Positions 1 through 4,384 of a stretch of 5,464 nucleotides of DNA are shown one piece after another. Source of the stretch: JBBPYR01 sp038199755. Lineage in GTDB: Bacteria > Chloroflexota > Ktedonobacteria > Ktedonobacterales > Ktedonobacteraceae. The position numbers and the translations under genes are program-made. Numbering within the stretch: the first letter of the stretch is position 1; the number at the start of each line of letters is the position of its first letter. The notes below the pieces were generated by a model, which did no database searches, was not told the origin of the DNA, and saw only the letters and a program-made list of their open reading frames with translations. The DNA is taken from assembly GCA_038199755.1 (NCBI GenBank), contig JBBPYR010000326.1:1-5464 (forward strand), read 5' to 3'.

Positions 1-101
1 ATCGCTTGCATGCAGCTCCCCCTGAACGTTTCGCCGGTCTCCGCGTCCTTCATCGGTCTTTAGCGCCTAGGCATCCACCTCGTACTCTCTGTAGCTTGTT
101 C
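1..101 (-). rRNA. 23S ribosomal RNA, 5' end (partial)
   Basis: Read on the minus strand, this is the start of large-subunit rRNA. It contains the conserved GGTGGATGCCTAGGC block (plus 66-80), then GATGAAGGACGCGGAGACC, CGAAACGTTCAGGGGGAGCT and GCAAGCGAT, in the order and spacing seen in bacterial 23S genes. The 5' end is placed near 101 by aligning GAACAAGCTAC...GTAC with the E. coli start (GGTTAAGC...GTAC), so it is good to a few bases. About the first 100 nt are present and the gene continues past the left edge. The rRNA makes the large ribosomal subunit, including the peptidyl-transferase centre, none of which lies in this fragment. Confidence 0.95.
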
Positions 102-363
102 TCGCTTGTTCGTCCGTTGCGTGTCCACTGCGCCGCGAACGGGATTCGCTCCTGCGCGCGTACCAAAGGATCACACGGTGTTGTGTCTATTGCGTGTCTG
201 TCTTGTGTGTGAAATGTTGTGTACTGTGCTGATTTCCTCTGCTTCAACTCGTGCTCGTTCAATCTCGATGGATTTCTTGACTGTCGGCAAAATTGAAGAA
301 ATTATGATATTTAGTTGTTCTATGTGCGTTTCGCTTGCGCGTTCACCGCCCTGTGTTCGGTGC
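102..363 (-). other. 23S rRNA leader (transcribed, non-coding)
   Basis: This stretch lies between the predicted start site (about 363) and the 23S 5' end, about 260 nt. It has no plausible gene: open frames here lack ribosome binding sites and family resemblance. The 16S anti-Shine-Dalgarno end is absent, and no tRNA cloverleaf was found. A small hairpin (arms 135-140 and 144-149, three-base loop) lies 35-50 nt upstream of the 23S start. I could not identify a boxA-like antitermination site with confidence. The strand of the processing stem that should flank 23S may be here, but its partner is outside the window. Confidence 0.6.
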
Positions 364-369
364 TTTGAT

Positions 370-398
370 ACTATGCCACACTTTCAAATGCTTGTCAA
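370..398 (-). promoter_or_regulatory. Promoter of the 23S rRNA gene
   Basis: On the minus strand a perfect -35 box TTGACA (398 to 393) is followed after 17 bases by CATAGT (375 to 370), which matches the -10 consensus at four of six positions. It is directly preceded by TGG, an extended -10 element. An alternative -10, TAGTAT, lies two bases further on (spacer 19). An A-rich run (plus 413-419) sits upstream where an UP element would lie. The predicted start is near 363. Strong consensus boxes fit a stable-RNA promoter. No experimental support is available from sequence alone. Confidence 0.6.
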
Positions 399-629
399 CA
401 CTTTTGGGACGTATTTTTTCCCCTTCCCTAAAAATTCGTAATAGCAAGCAAGCATGTTAACGTGTGGAACAAGTGCGTAACAAGCATGTAGTAAGCCGAT
501 TTAAGGATGTATCTACTTTTCCCCGTTGTGAGTGATCTTCTTGTTCTGCCTATCATACCTAAAGGTACTAGAGAGGGTTGACGGCCATCTATACACGGAC
601 TACTCTTCATATTGTGTAGGGTGCAGGAG

Positions 630-651
630 GAAGAATATATGAAGAATATAT
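630..651 (+). repeat. 11-bp perfect tandem duplication
   Basis: GAAGAATATAT occurs twice head to tail (630-640 and 641-651), exactly. It lies in the leader of the membrane-protein gene, between a strong Shine-Dalgarno (625-630) and the annotated start. Such short tandem copies can expand or contract by slippage, which would change the spacing between the upstream Shine-Dalgarno and the gene. That effect is inference. Confidence 0.85.
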
Positions 652-653
652 AA
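639..653 (+). other. Possible four-codon upstream minicistron (MKNI-stop)
   Basis: A consensus Shine-Dalgarno AGGAGG (625-630) stands eight bases before ATG at 639, an ideal spacing. The frame ends at once: ATG AAG AAT ATA TAA, followed by an overlapping TGA in the next frame. The stop is 22 bases before the ATG of the membrane-protein gene, whose own candidate ribosome binding site (GAGAGG, 655-660) is about 15 bases away and weak by position. Initiation here could feed ribosomes to the main gene or compete with it. It could also be chance, because the tandem repeat creates the frame. Confidence 0.3.
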
Positions 654-675
654 TGAGAGGAACAACGCTAACACT

Positions 676-1647
676 ATGATGAAGTATTTCTTTTGGATTG
701 CCTTTGCGGTATTTCTTGCAGCGTCCATCCCGCATGTCGCATACTTTTTTGCGTCATTTGAGCCTTCACAGGGTCCTGAGGGTGTCTGGTGGTGGGCGGT
801 CAGCTATGCTATTGCTATTAGTATTGATGTTACGGTCTATCTTCTTTCCTGGACCGCCTTCCAACGCTATCGTCGTTATCGTACAGCGAAGGCGGTGTGG
901 CAGCACTGGTTACTGATTGTGATGTGTACTGTGTTTTCATGGGCGGTAAACTGGGCGTACGCAAAACAGTTTCATAGTGCGTCCATGCTGAGTTCGGCAG
1001 AGAGTGCTGCTCCTTGGCTTATCAATGTTTTCCCTTTTATGGCAAGTGCCTTTCCTTTACTTGGTATTGTTTATACTATGATGGCGGAAACGATCACGGA
1101 AACCTCTGTCGAGGACAAGCAAGAGCGCGATCAGCAGATTGCTGCGTTGAGTGAACTGGCGAAGCAAACAAATTTACCGGTCGCGACACTGCGTCGTGCT
1201 CTGGTCAGTGGTTCGCGCTTAAATGCATCCAACTTGTTGAGTGCGACGGTGAACCGCATCACGGGTGAGGGAGCCGCTGAAACGCAACGTGCCGCTGTTG
1301 AGAAGAGTGAAAGCGCAAAAGCCATCACTGGTCAGTTTGTAACGCTGGGGAAAGATGGTGATGCGGTCACAACGGAGCAACTTTCAAATCCAGTGCTGGC
1401 AGCGGTGTCCAATGAGGGAAACCCCGATAAGTTGCAAATGACGATTGAGGCATTGCGCAGCAATCCTGACATGACGGATGAAGCACTAGCGGAATATCTG
1501 GCTCTCAAGCGTCCGGCGAGCGCGCGTTTCTGGCGACTCAAGGCGATAGAGATTTTGAATGCACCCGAGGTTGAGCGCGATGCAAGTGCCTCGCCCGTTC
1601 TTCAGGGAGGATGGACTGGACCAATAGCGGCGGCGGTAAAGCGGTAA
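676..1647 (+). CDS. Four-helix membrane protein with soluble C-terminal domain
   Basis: Product of 323 residues, function not recognised. The N-terminal part has four strongly hydrophobic segments at about residues 4-27, 38-60, 76-95 and 112-136, separated by short loops, with a basic loop (RYRRYR, 64-69) after helix 2 that favours a cytoplasmic loop there. From about residue 140 the chain is hydrophilic and probably cytoplasmic. Residues 150-190 are helical, with TNLPVATLRRAL resembling one helix-turn-helix, and residues 252-295 (MTDEALAEYLALKRPASARFWRLKAIEIL) resemble a winged-helix fold. The design of four helices plus a DNA-binding-like tail recalls DUF2637/Spd-like proteins of plasmids and actinobacteria, but I cannot confirm homology. 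Start: ATG 676 (ATG 679 also possible); no other in-frame start follows the upstream stop at 640-642. No clear terminator follows. Confidence 0.75.
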   Translation: MMKYFFWIAFAVFLAASIPHVAYFFASFEPSQGPEGVWWWAVSYAIAISIDVTVYLLSWTAFQRYRRYRTAKAVWQHWLLIVMCTVFSWAVNWAYAKQFHSASMLSSAESAAPWLINVFPFMASAFPLLGIVYTMMAETITETSVEDKQERDQQIAALSELAKQTNLPVATLRRALVSGSRLNASNLLSATVNRITGEGAAETQRAAVEKSESAKAITGQFVTLGKDGDAVTTEQLSNPVLAAVSNEGNPDKLQMTIEALRSNPDMTDEALAEYLALKRPASARFWRLKAIEILNAPEVERDASASPVLQGGWTGPIAAAVKR

Positions 1648-1693
1648 GGCGGATGCTTTTGCTTACTCTCTAAAATAAGTAATCTGTGCCTTT

Positions 1694-1731
1694 ATGTCAA
1701 TCTTGACGTTTACGGAAAGTAATGATACACT
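1694..1731 (+). promoter_or_regulatory. Promoter with overlapping dyad, upstream of small gene
   Basis: TTGACG (1703-1708, five of six bases) is spaced 17 bases from TACACT (1726-1731, four of six), which is preceded by TGA as an extended -10. The predicted start is near 1738, giving a leader of about 120 nt for the gene at 1862. The -35 box forms the right arm of an inverted repeat, GTCAA-TC-TTGAC (1696-1707), which extends to seven-base arms with one mismatch (1694-1709). This is a place where a dimeric repressor or activator could bind. Regulator identity is unknown. Confidence 0.5.
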
Positions 1732-1762
1732 AATTTGAGTGTGTAGTATGGTAGATATGAGG

Positions 1763-1807
1763 CTGACAAACTATCTAACCCTTAATGGTTGTGTTGCAGT
1801 TTGACAG
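1763..1807 (+). other. Imperfect stem-loop in the leader of the small gene
   Basis: CTGACAAACT (1763-1772) and AGTTTGACAG (1798-1807) are inverted copies with nine of ten bases paired. A second small stem, AACC/GGTT (1777-1780 and 1787-1790), nests inside. It lies within the predicted leader, so it could be an RNA structure, or a DNA operator if transcription starts later. The right arm contains a perfect TTGACA (1801-1806), but no good -10 lies 16-18 bases downstream. Confidence 0.35.
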
Positions 1808-1850
1808 TGTAGTCTACTAGTAACAAAAATATATTAAGCTCAATTGTTTA

Positions 1851-1856
1851 GGGAGG
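1851..1856 (+). promoter_or_regulatory. Ribosome binding site that fixes the start at 1862
   Basis: GGGAGG lies five bases before ATG at 1862. An in-frame TTG at 1844 would place this site inside the coding region and has no binding site of its own, so the ATG is preferred. Confidence 0.8.
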
Positions 1857-1861
1857 GATCG

Positions 1862-2149
1862 ATGCCGACCACCATAAGTTATGCAAATATTTTGCATGCA
1901 GTCGGTCAGGTTTTGGATCAGATTGGCGTTAAAAGCATAGCCATTCATGAAGATGAGGACGGTCTTGTTGTAGAAGGCTACAACGGCGACGGTCACTTAC
2001 AGGTTCAGATGCGCTATGATGTCGCTAGTCTGTATGATTTAGTGAGCAGATCACAGGGTCAGGTAATGGTACAAACCACTACCGACGAAGGCGTACTGCG
2101 CCGTTTCCTTGCTGATCATAGTCGTGAACTGGTTGGTGTATTGCGCTAA
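1862..2149 (+). CDS. Small hypothetical protein
   Basis: Product of 95 residues; I do not recognise the family. It begins MPTTISYANILHAVGQVLDQ, a likely amphipathic helix. An acidic, strand-forming segment (about 22-51: SIAIHEDEDGLVVEGYNGDGHLQVQM) resembles a beta hairpin. A helix (53-64, VASLYDLVSRSQ) and a C-terminal helix (about 74-94) complete a compact alpha/beta pattern. No signal peptide, membrane segment, metal-binding cluster or DNA-binding motif is visible. The protein is probably cytoplasmic. It has its own promoter candidate at 1703-1731 and a good ribosome binding site. The convergent HxlR gene follows, with a shared hairpin between them. Codon pattern and ribosome binding site support a real gene; function stays open. 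Confidence 0.7.
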   Translation: MPTTISYANILHAVGQVLDQIGVKSIAIHEDEDGLVVEGYNGDGHLQVQMRYDVASLYDLVSRSQGQVMVQTTTDEGVLRRFLADHSRELVGVLR

Positions 2150-2177
2150 CGTGTTTCACACTAGTGCTATGTGCTAG

Positions 2178-2219
2178 AAAAATGAGAGAACCAGGGTAAT
2201 GCCTGGTTCTTATCTCATT
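2178..2219 (-). terminator. Intrinsic terminator of the HxlR gene, possibly bidirectional
   Basis: The perfect nine-base arms AGAACCAGG (2187-2195) and CCTGGTTCT (2202-2210) close a six-base loop. An outer six-base stem AATGAG/CTCATT (2181-2186, 2214-2219) follows across a three-base bulge. On the minus strand the stem runs into TTTTT (2182 to 2178), as expected for a terminator of the HxlR gene. On the plus strand no T run follows, so termination of the small gene here is less certain. Confidence 0.7.
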
Positions 2220-2294
2220 CAAAAGAGAGAAATGATTTCTGGTAAATACGCCAATAGCGGCCAATTGTATCTGCTCTAGAAATCGAAAGAGCTA

Positions 2295-2642
2295 TTAGGG
2301 GCAAAGCCAACGTTTCCCAAAGGTACGCATATTTTCGATCACACATACCAGATCATGACCCTTTTCCGTAAGAGCGTACTCTACGCGTGGAGGAACCTCT
2401 GCAAACATCTGCCGAGTGATAATTCCCTCTTCTTCAAGGGAACGGAGACGTTCCGAAAGTGTCTTAGGGCTGATGCCTTGTAGTGAGCGTTCGAGTTGGT
2501 TGAAGCGTTTGACACCAGAGACCAAATCGCGGATAATAAGCAACGTCCACTTGCCGCTAATGATTTCAGCGGTACGTGCGACCGGGCAAACGGCATCTTC
2601 GATATGATTAGCTTTTGTGAGTTCCATCAGTTTCAAAGTCAT
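2295..2642 (-). CDS. HxlR-family winged-helix transcriptional regulator
   Basis: Product of 115 residues, the usual length for HxlR (MarR-like DUF24) regulators. Family hallmarks in order are CPVARTAEIISGKWTLLIIRDL (residues 19-40), FNQLERSLQGISPKTLSERL (47-66, recognition helix region), LRSLEEEGIITR (66-77) and the wing PPRVEYALTEKGHDL (84-98). Members bind operators as dimers, and several sense electrophiles or oxidants through the conserved N-terminal cysteine, here Cys19. Cys100 and Cys114 are also present. No ligand can be read from the sequence. The gene is divergent from the NYN gene, with a promoter at 2690-2718, and the palindrome over its -10 suggests autoregulation. Start: ATG at 2642 gives full length; ATG at 2627 (residue 6) is possible, since neither has a strong ribosome binding site. 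Confidence 0.9.
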   Translation of the reverse strand: MTLKLMELTKANHIEDAVCPVARTAEIISGKWTLLIIRDLVSGVKRFNQLERSLQGISPKTLSERLRSLEEEGIITRQMFAEVPPRVEYALTEKGHDLVCVIENMRTFGKRWLCP

Positions 2643-2683
2643 TTCTTACTGTTTTAAAATGTTTTATGTGAGTTTCTTCTCAA

Positions 2684-2701
2684 CTATAGAATATACCATA
2701 G
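2684..2701. promoter_or_regulatory. Candidate HxlR-type operator (palindrome)
   Basis: CTATAGAATATACCATAG is an 18-base imperfect palindrome (seven of nine positions paired) covering the -10 box of the regulator's promoter. The nine-mer AACTATAGA that begins at 2682 overlaps its left arm and recurs at 2775-2783, near the predicted start site of the divergent NYN gene. HxlR-family proteins commonly repress their own and adjacent divergent promoters, so these are the natural candidate sites. The assignment is inference. Confidence 0.45.
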
Positions 2702-2718
2702 GAGTTATGCAAAGTAAA
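2690..2718 (-). promoter_or_regulatory. Promoter of the HxlR gene
   Basis: On the minus strand TTTACT (2718 to 2713, four of six) is followed after 17 bases by TATATT (2695 to 2690, five of six). The predicted start near 2683 gives a leader of about 40 nt before ATG 2642. Confidence 0.55.
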
Positions 2719-2742
2719 GTGCGGCGTTGCTATTTCACCCTC

Positions 2743-2783
2743 TCGACTTTACCTGCAAAGTATGATATGCTCATAACTATAGA
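2743..2783 (+). promoter_or_regulatory. Promoter of the NYN gene with nearby repeat element
   Basis: TCGACT (2743-2748, four of six) and TATGCT (2766-2771, four of six) are 17 bases apart, and TGA directly precedes the second as an extended -10. The predicted start is near 2778, giving a leader of about 85 nt. The nine-mer AACTATAGA (2775-2783), repeated from the HxlR promoter, sits right over the start site, where a bound repressor would block transcription. TATGAT at 2761-2766 is an alternative -10 without a good -35. Confidence 0.4.
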
Positions 2784-2838
2784 GACGTACCGTGAGGGCG
2801 TCAAGCACCTGAACAATTACAGATCTTGGCCTGCACGG

Positions 2839-2860
2839 TTTCTCCCCCTGAGAGGAGAAG
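2839..2860 (+). other. Hairpin overlapping the NYN ribosome binding site
   Basis: TTTCTCC (2839-2845) can pair with GGAGAAG (2854-2860), including one T-G wobble, leaving an eight-base loop. The right arm contains most of the Shine-Dalgarno GAGGAG (2852-2857) that serves the GTG start at 2864. This could mask the site in the mRNA. It is a short stem and could be incidental pyrimidine/purine complementarity. Confidence 0.4.
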
Positions 2861-2863
2861 GTT

Positions 2864-4300
2864 GTGCCTGAAGATATTGCTTTATTCATCGATTTTGAGA
2901 ACATACGTTACAGCATGCTGAATATTCAGCGACGAGAGCCTGACCCACAGGAACTTATCGCTGTTGCTCGCCGTTATGGTACGGTCATGGTGGCTCGTGC
3001 CTACGCGGATTGGTCGCGGCAACCGGAGCCATTCAAGGGCAGTTTAACCGCTGCCATGATTGACCGTGTGGACTGTCCCGCGAAGCAGCGAGATCGTATC
3101 CGTATGGGAACAGTCCATTATGGAAATACCCCTACGAATGCGCTTGGCTCTCCTGGTTCTTCCCAAGAAGGTGCTGCTAGTTATTCATCTGCTCCTGGTT
3201 CATTGGCGAAGCCATGGCCCTCTAGTATTTCTGGTAACTCTGGTCCCCTACCTGCGATTACTCCCCAGAGTATGAACAATGGGTGGCCTACGGACCCGGA
3301 TATTCCCTTGCCAGTGCCACAGGAAGCTGATGAGAACACGTTTTCGCCGGATGAGCAGCCGACCGCAGAGCATTATGGTATTGCAGACTATCAGCGTGAG
3401 TCCTATCACCAGAGTCCAGCATATGGTGTATCGCCATCGGGGCCGCTTGGGCAAGGCGGTACTGGTCCTTTAGGATATTCTAATTCTTATGCTTCAACGG
3501 GCAATACTGGTCATATGCCTGCTATCAACCCGGGTAATGGTGGTAATGGAGCAGTACAAAGTACTGTTATCCAAAGCACAGTGGACCTGAATATGTTGAT
3601 GGATATTATTGAAACCGTTTTTGACCGTCCTACTATCTCTACATTTGTGTTGATGACGGGTGATAAAGATTTTACTCGTATCAGTGCGCGTCTAAAGCTT
3701 CGTTTGAACAAAACTGTTATTGTTGTTGGTATTCCGGGAACCGTCAGTCGAGATCTTATAAGCAGTGCTAATCAATTTGTGCCTCTTGTTCCAAATGGCT
3801 CAACTGGTGCTATGAATGCTATTCAATCTATGGGAATGACTGGTAATACTGGTGCGCTACCAGCAATTAATGGGAGCATGCTGCAACAGCAGGAGCAGCA
3901 ACCATTCCCCTCTCCCATGAGTTCTGGTAATACTGGTGCTATGCCTGCCATCAATTTTCCTGGTGGTCCATCGCAGTTTCAATCTCCATTTGGCCCACCG
4001 TTGATAGCGCAACCACCAATGGATGTGCTCGATCCTCAATTTTTGCAGTTTCTTGACTATATTGATCGTAATTGGTCCTGGCGCACAGTTATCGGTGTCT
4101 CTAATTTTATCGGCGATCCTGTCAATCCTAAGAACCGCTTCCGCGGAAGACTTACACGTGAATCTGCACGTGAACTCTTGAATACGTGTATTCAGCAAAG
4201 TATTTTGCTTTTGCAAACTGACGCCACTGGCGCGGAGGATTTACGCTTAAATCGGATGCATCCCGGTGTCGATGAAGTTTTGAAACAATTCGTACGCTAG
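2864..4300 (+). CDS. NYN-domain (PIN-like, LabA/DUF88) nuclease-type protein with split core
   Basis: Product of 478 residues. The N-terminal IALFIDFENI (5-14, Asp10) and AYADW (46-50) match the first strands of NYN domains, a PIN-like fold of metal-dependent RNases. The core resumes with STVDLNMLMDIIE (238-250, Asp241 and Asp247), FVLMTGDKDF (261-270, Asp267 and Asp269) and TVIVVGIPG (284-292). These acidic residues are the expected active-site set. Between the halves lies an insert of about 150 residues (82-237), rich in Gly, Ser, Pro and Asn and probably disordered; a second linker covers 308-388. Five copies of a G-N-T-G-x-M/L-P-A-I-N motif occur in the two linkers. Residues 389-478 form a compact, probably winged-helix-like domain. 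Start is GTG at 2864, six bases after GAGGAG. RNase activity is inferred from family; the substrate is unknown. Confidence 0.85.
   Translation: MPEDIALFIDFENIRYSMLNIQRREPDPQELIAVARRYGTVMVARAYADWSRQPEPFKGSLTAAMIDRVDCPAKQRDRIRMGTVHYGNTPTNALGSPGSSQEGAASYSSAPGSLAKPWPSSISGNSGPLPAITPQSMNNGWPTDPDIPLPVPQEADENTFSPDEQPTAEHYGIADYQRESYHQSPAYGVSPSGPLGQGGTGPLGYSNSYASTGNTGHMPAINPGNGGNGAVQSTVIQSTVDLNMLMDIIETVFDRPTISTFVLMTGDKDFTRISARLKLRLNKTVIVVGIPGTVSRDLISSANQFVPLVPNGSTGAMNAIQSMGMTGNTGALPAINGSMLQQQEQQPFPSPMSSGNTGAMPAINFPGGPSQFQSPFGPPLIAQPPMDVLDPQFLQFLDYIDRNWSWRTVIGVSNFIGDPVNPKNRFRGRLTRESARELLNTCIQQSILLLQTDATGAEDLRLNRMHPGVDEVLKQFVR
3233..3955 (+). repeat. Five dispersed copies of a 10-residue motif in the NYN protein
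   Basis: The copies are GNSGPLPAIT (residues 124-133, bases 3233-3262), GNTGHMPAIN (213-222, 3500-3529), GSTGAMNAIQ (312-321, 3797-3826), GNTGALPAIN (327-336, 3842-3871) and GNTGAMPAIN (355-364, 3926-3955). Two lie in the insert that splits the nuclease core and three in the linker after it. Codons differ at many third positions between copies (for example CCT/CCA, GCG/GCA/GCC, ATT/ATC), so the peptide appears conserved beyond a recent DNA duplication. A shorter element, GPLG, also occurs twice (193-196 and 201-204). Confidence 0.85.
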
Positions 4301-4304
4301 AAAC

Positions 4305-4364
4305 AGAAGAGAATGCAGGCCATCGGCTCTCTGCCAAGGGAGTTGGTGGCCTGCATTCTCTTCT
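4305..4364 (+). terminator. 60-nt hairpin after the NYN gene, likely terminator
   Basis: AGAAGAGAATGCAGGCC (4305-4321) and its exact complement (4348-4364) form a 17-bp perfect stem. The inner bases continue it: ATCGG with TTGGT (4322-4326, 4343-4347, three wobbles) and CTCTC with GGGAG (4327-4331, 4338-4342, one wobble), closing a six-base loop TGCCAA. The result is about 27 continuous pairs. It begins four bases after the NYN stop codon, as a terminator would. The 3' arm ends in a pyrimidine-rich run (TCTTCTTT) rather than a clean T tract, so an mRNA-processing or stabilising role between two cotranscribed genes is an alternative. Confidence 0.7.
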
Positions 4365-4370
4365 TTATGA

Positions 4371-4376
4371 AAAGGA
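4371..4376 (+). promoter_or_regulatory. Ribosome binding site that fixes the M42 start at 4385
   Basis: AAAGGA lies eight bases before ATG 4385. The in-frame ATG at 4313 would fall inside the hairpin's left arm and add 24 residues not expected in the family, and ATG 4367 has no binding site. Confidence 0.7.
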
Positions 4377-4384
4377 ACTGCTGT

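Larger units (their letters stand above)
430..675. other. Non-coding region upstream of the membrane-protein gene
   Basis: No supported gene lies here. It holds the upstream side of the divergent rRNA promoter on the left and the 5' region of the membrane-protein gene on the right. A weak plus-strand promoter candidate is TTGACG (578-583) with TACTCT (601-606) at a 17-base spacing; the -10 is poor. A perfect TATAAT occurs at 649-654, but it has no -35 partner and would put the start site after the only candidate ribosome binding site of the 676 gene. A minus-strand open frame of 60 codons (428-610) has no ribosome binding site and no recognisable features. Confidence 0.4.

Noticed and set aside
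106..441. Plus-strand open frame of 111 codons opposite the rRNA leader
   Set aside because: It lies antisense to the rRNA leader and promoter, has no ribosome binding site, and its cysteine/arginine-rich product looks like random translation.
2707..2871. Plus-strand frame of about 54 codons from ATG 2707, overlapping the NYN GTG by eight bases (possible coupled upstream gene)
   Set aside because: AGGAG is only two bases from that ATG, the frame starts upstream of the predicted NYN promoter inside the divergent control region, and the product has no recognisable features. The overlap with the NYN start keeps it a weak possibility.
2617..4300. HxlR-NYN-M42 as a defence island or toxin-antitoxin pair
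   Set aside because: The regulator is a standard HxlR protein rather than an antitoxin type, the M42 peptidase is a common housekeeping enzyme, and no other defence, integrase or transposase signal is present in the window.
4313..4384. Extended N-terminus for the M42 peptidase from ATG 4313
   Set aside because: The extra 24 residues are translated from the hairpin itself, no ribosome binding site precedes 4313, and the family start matches ATG 4385.
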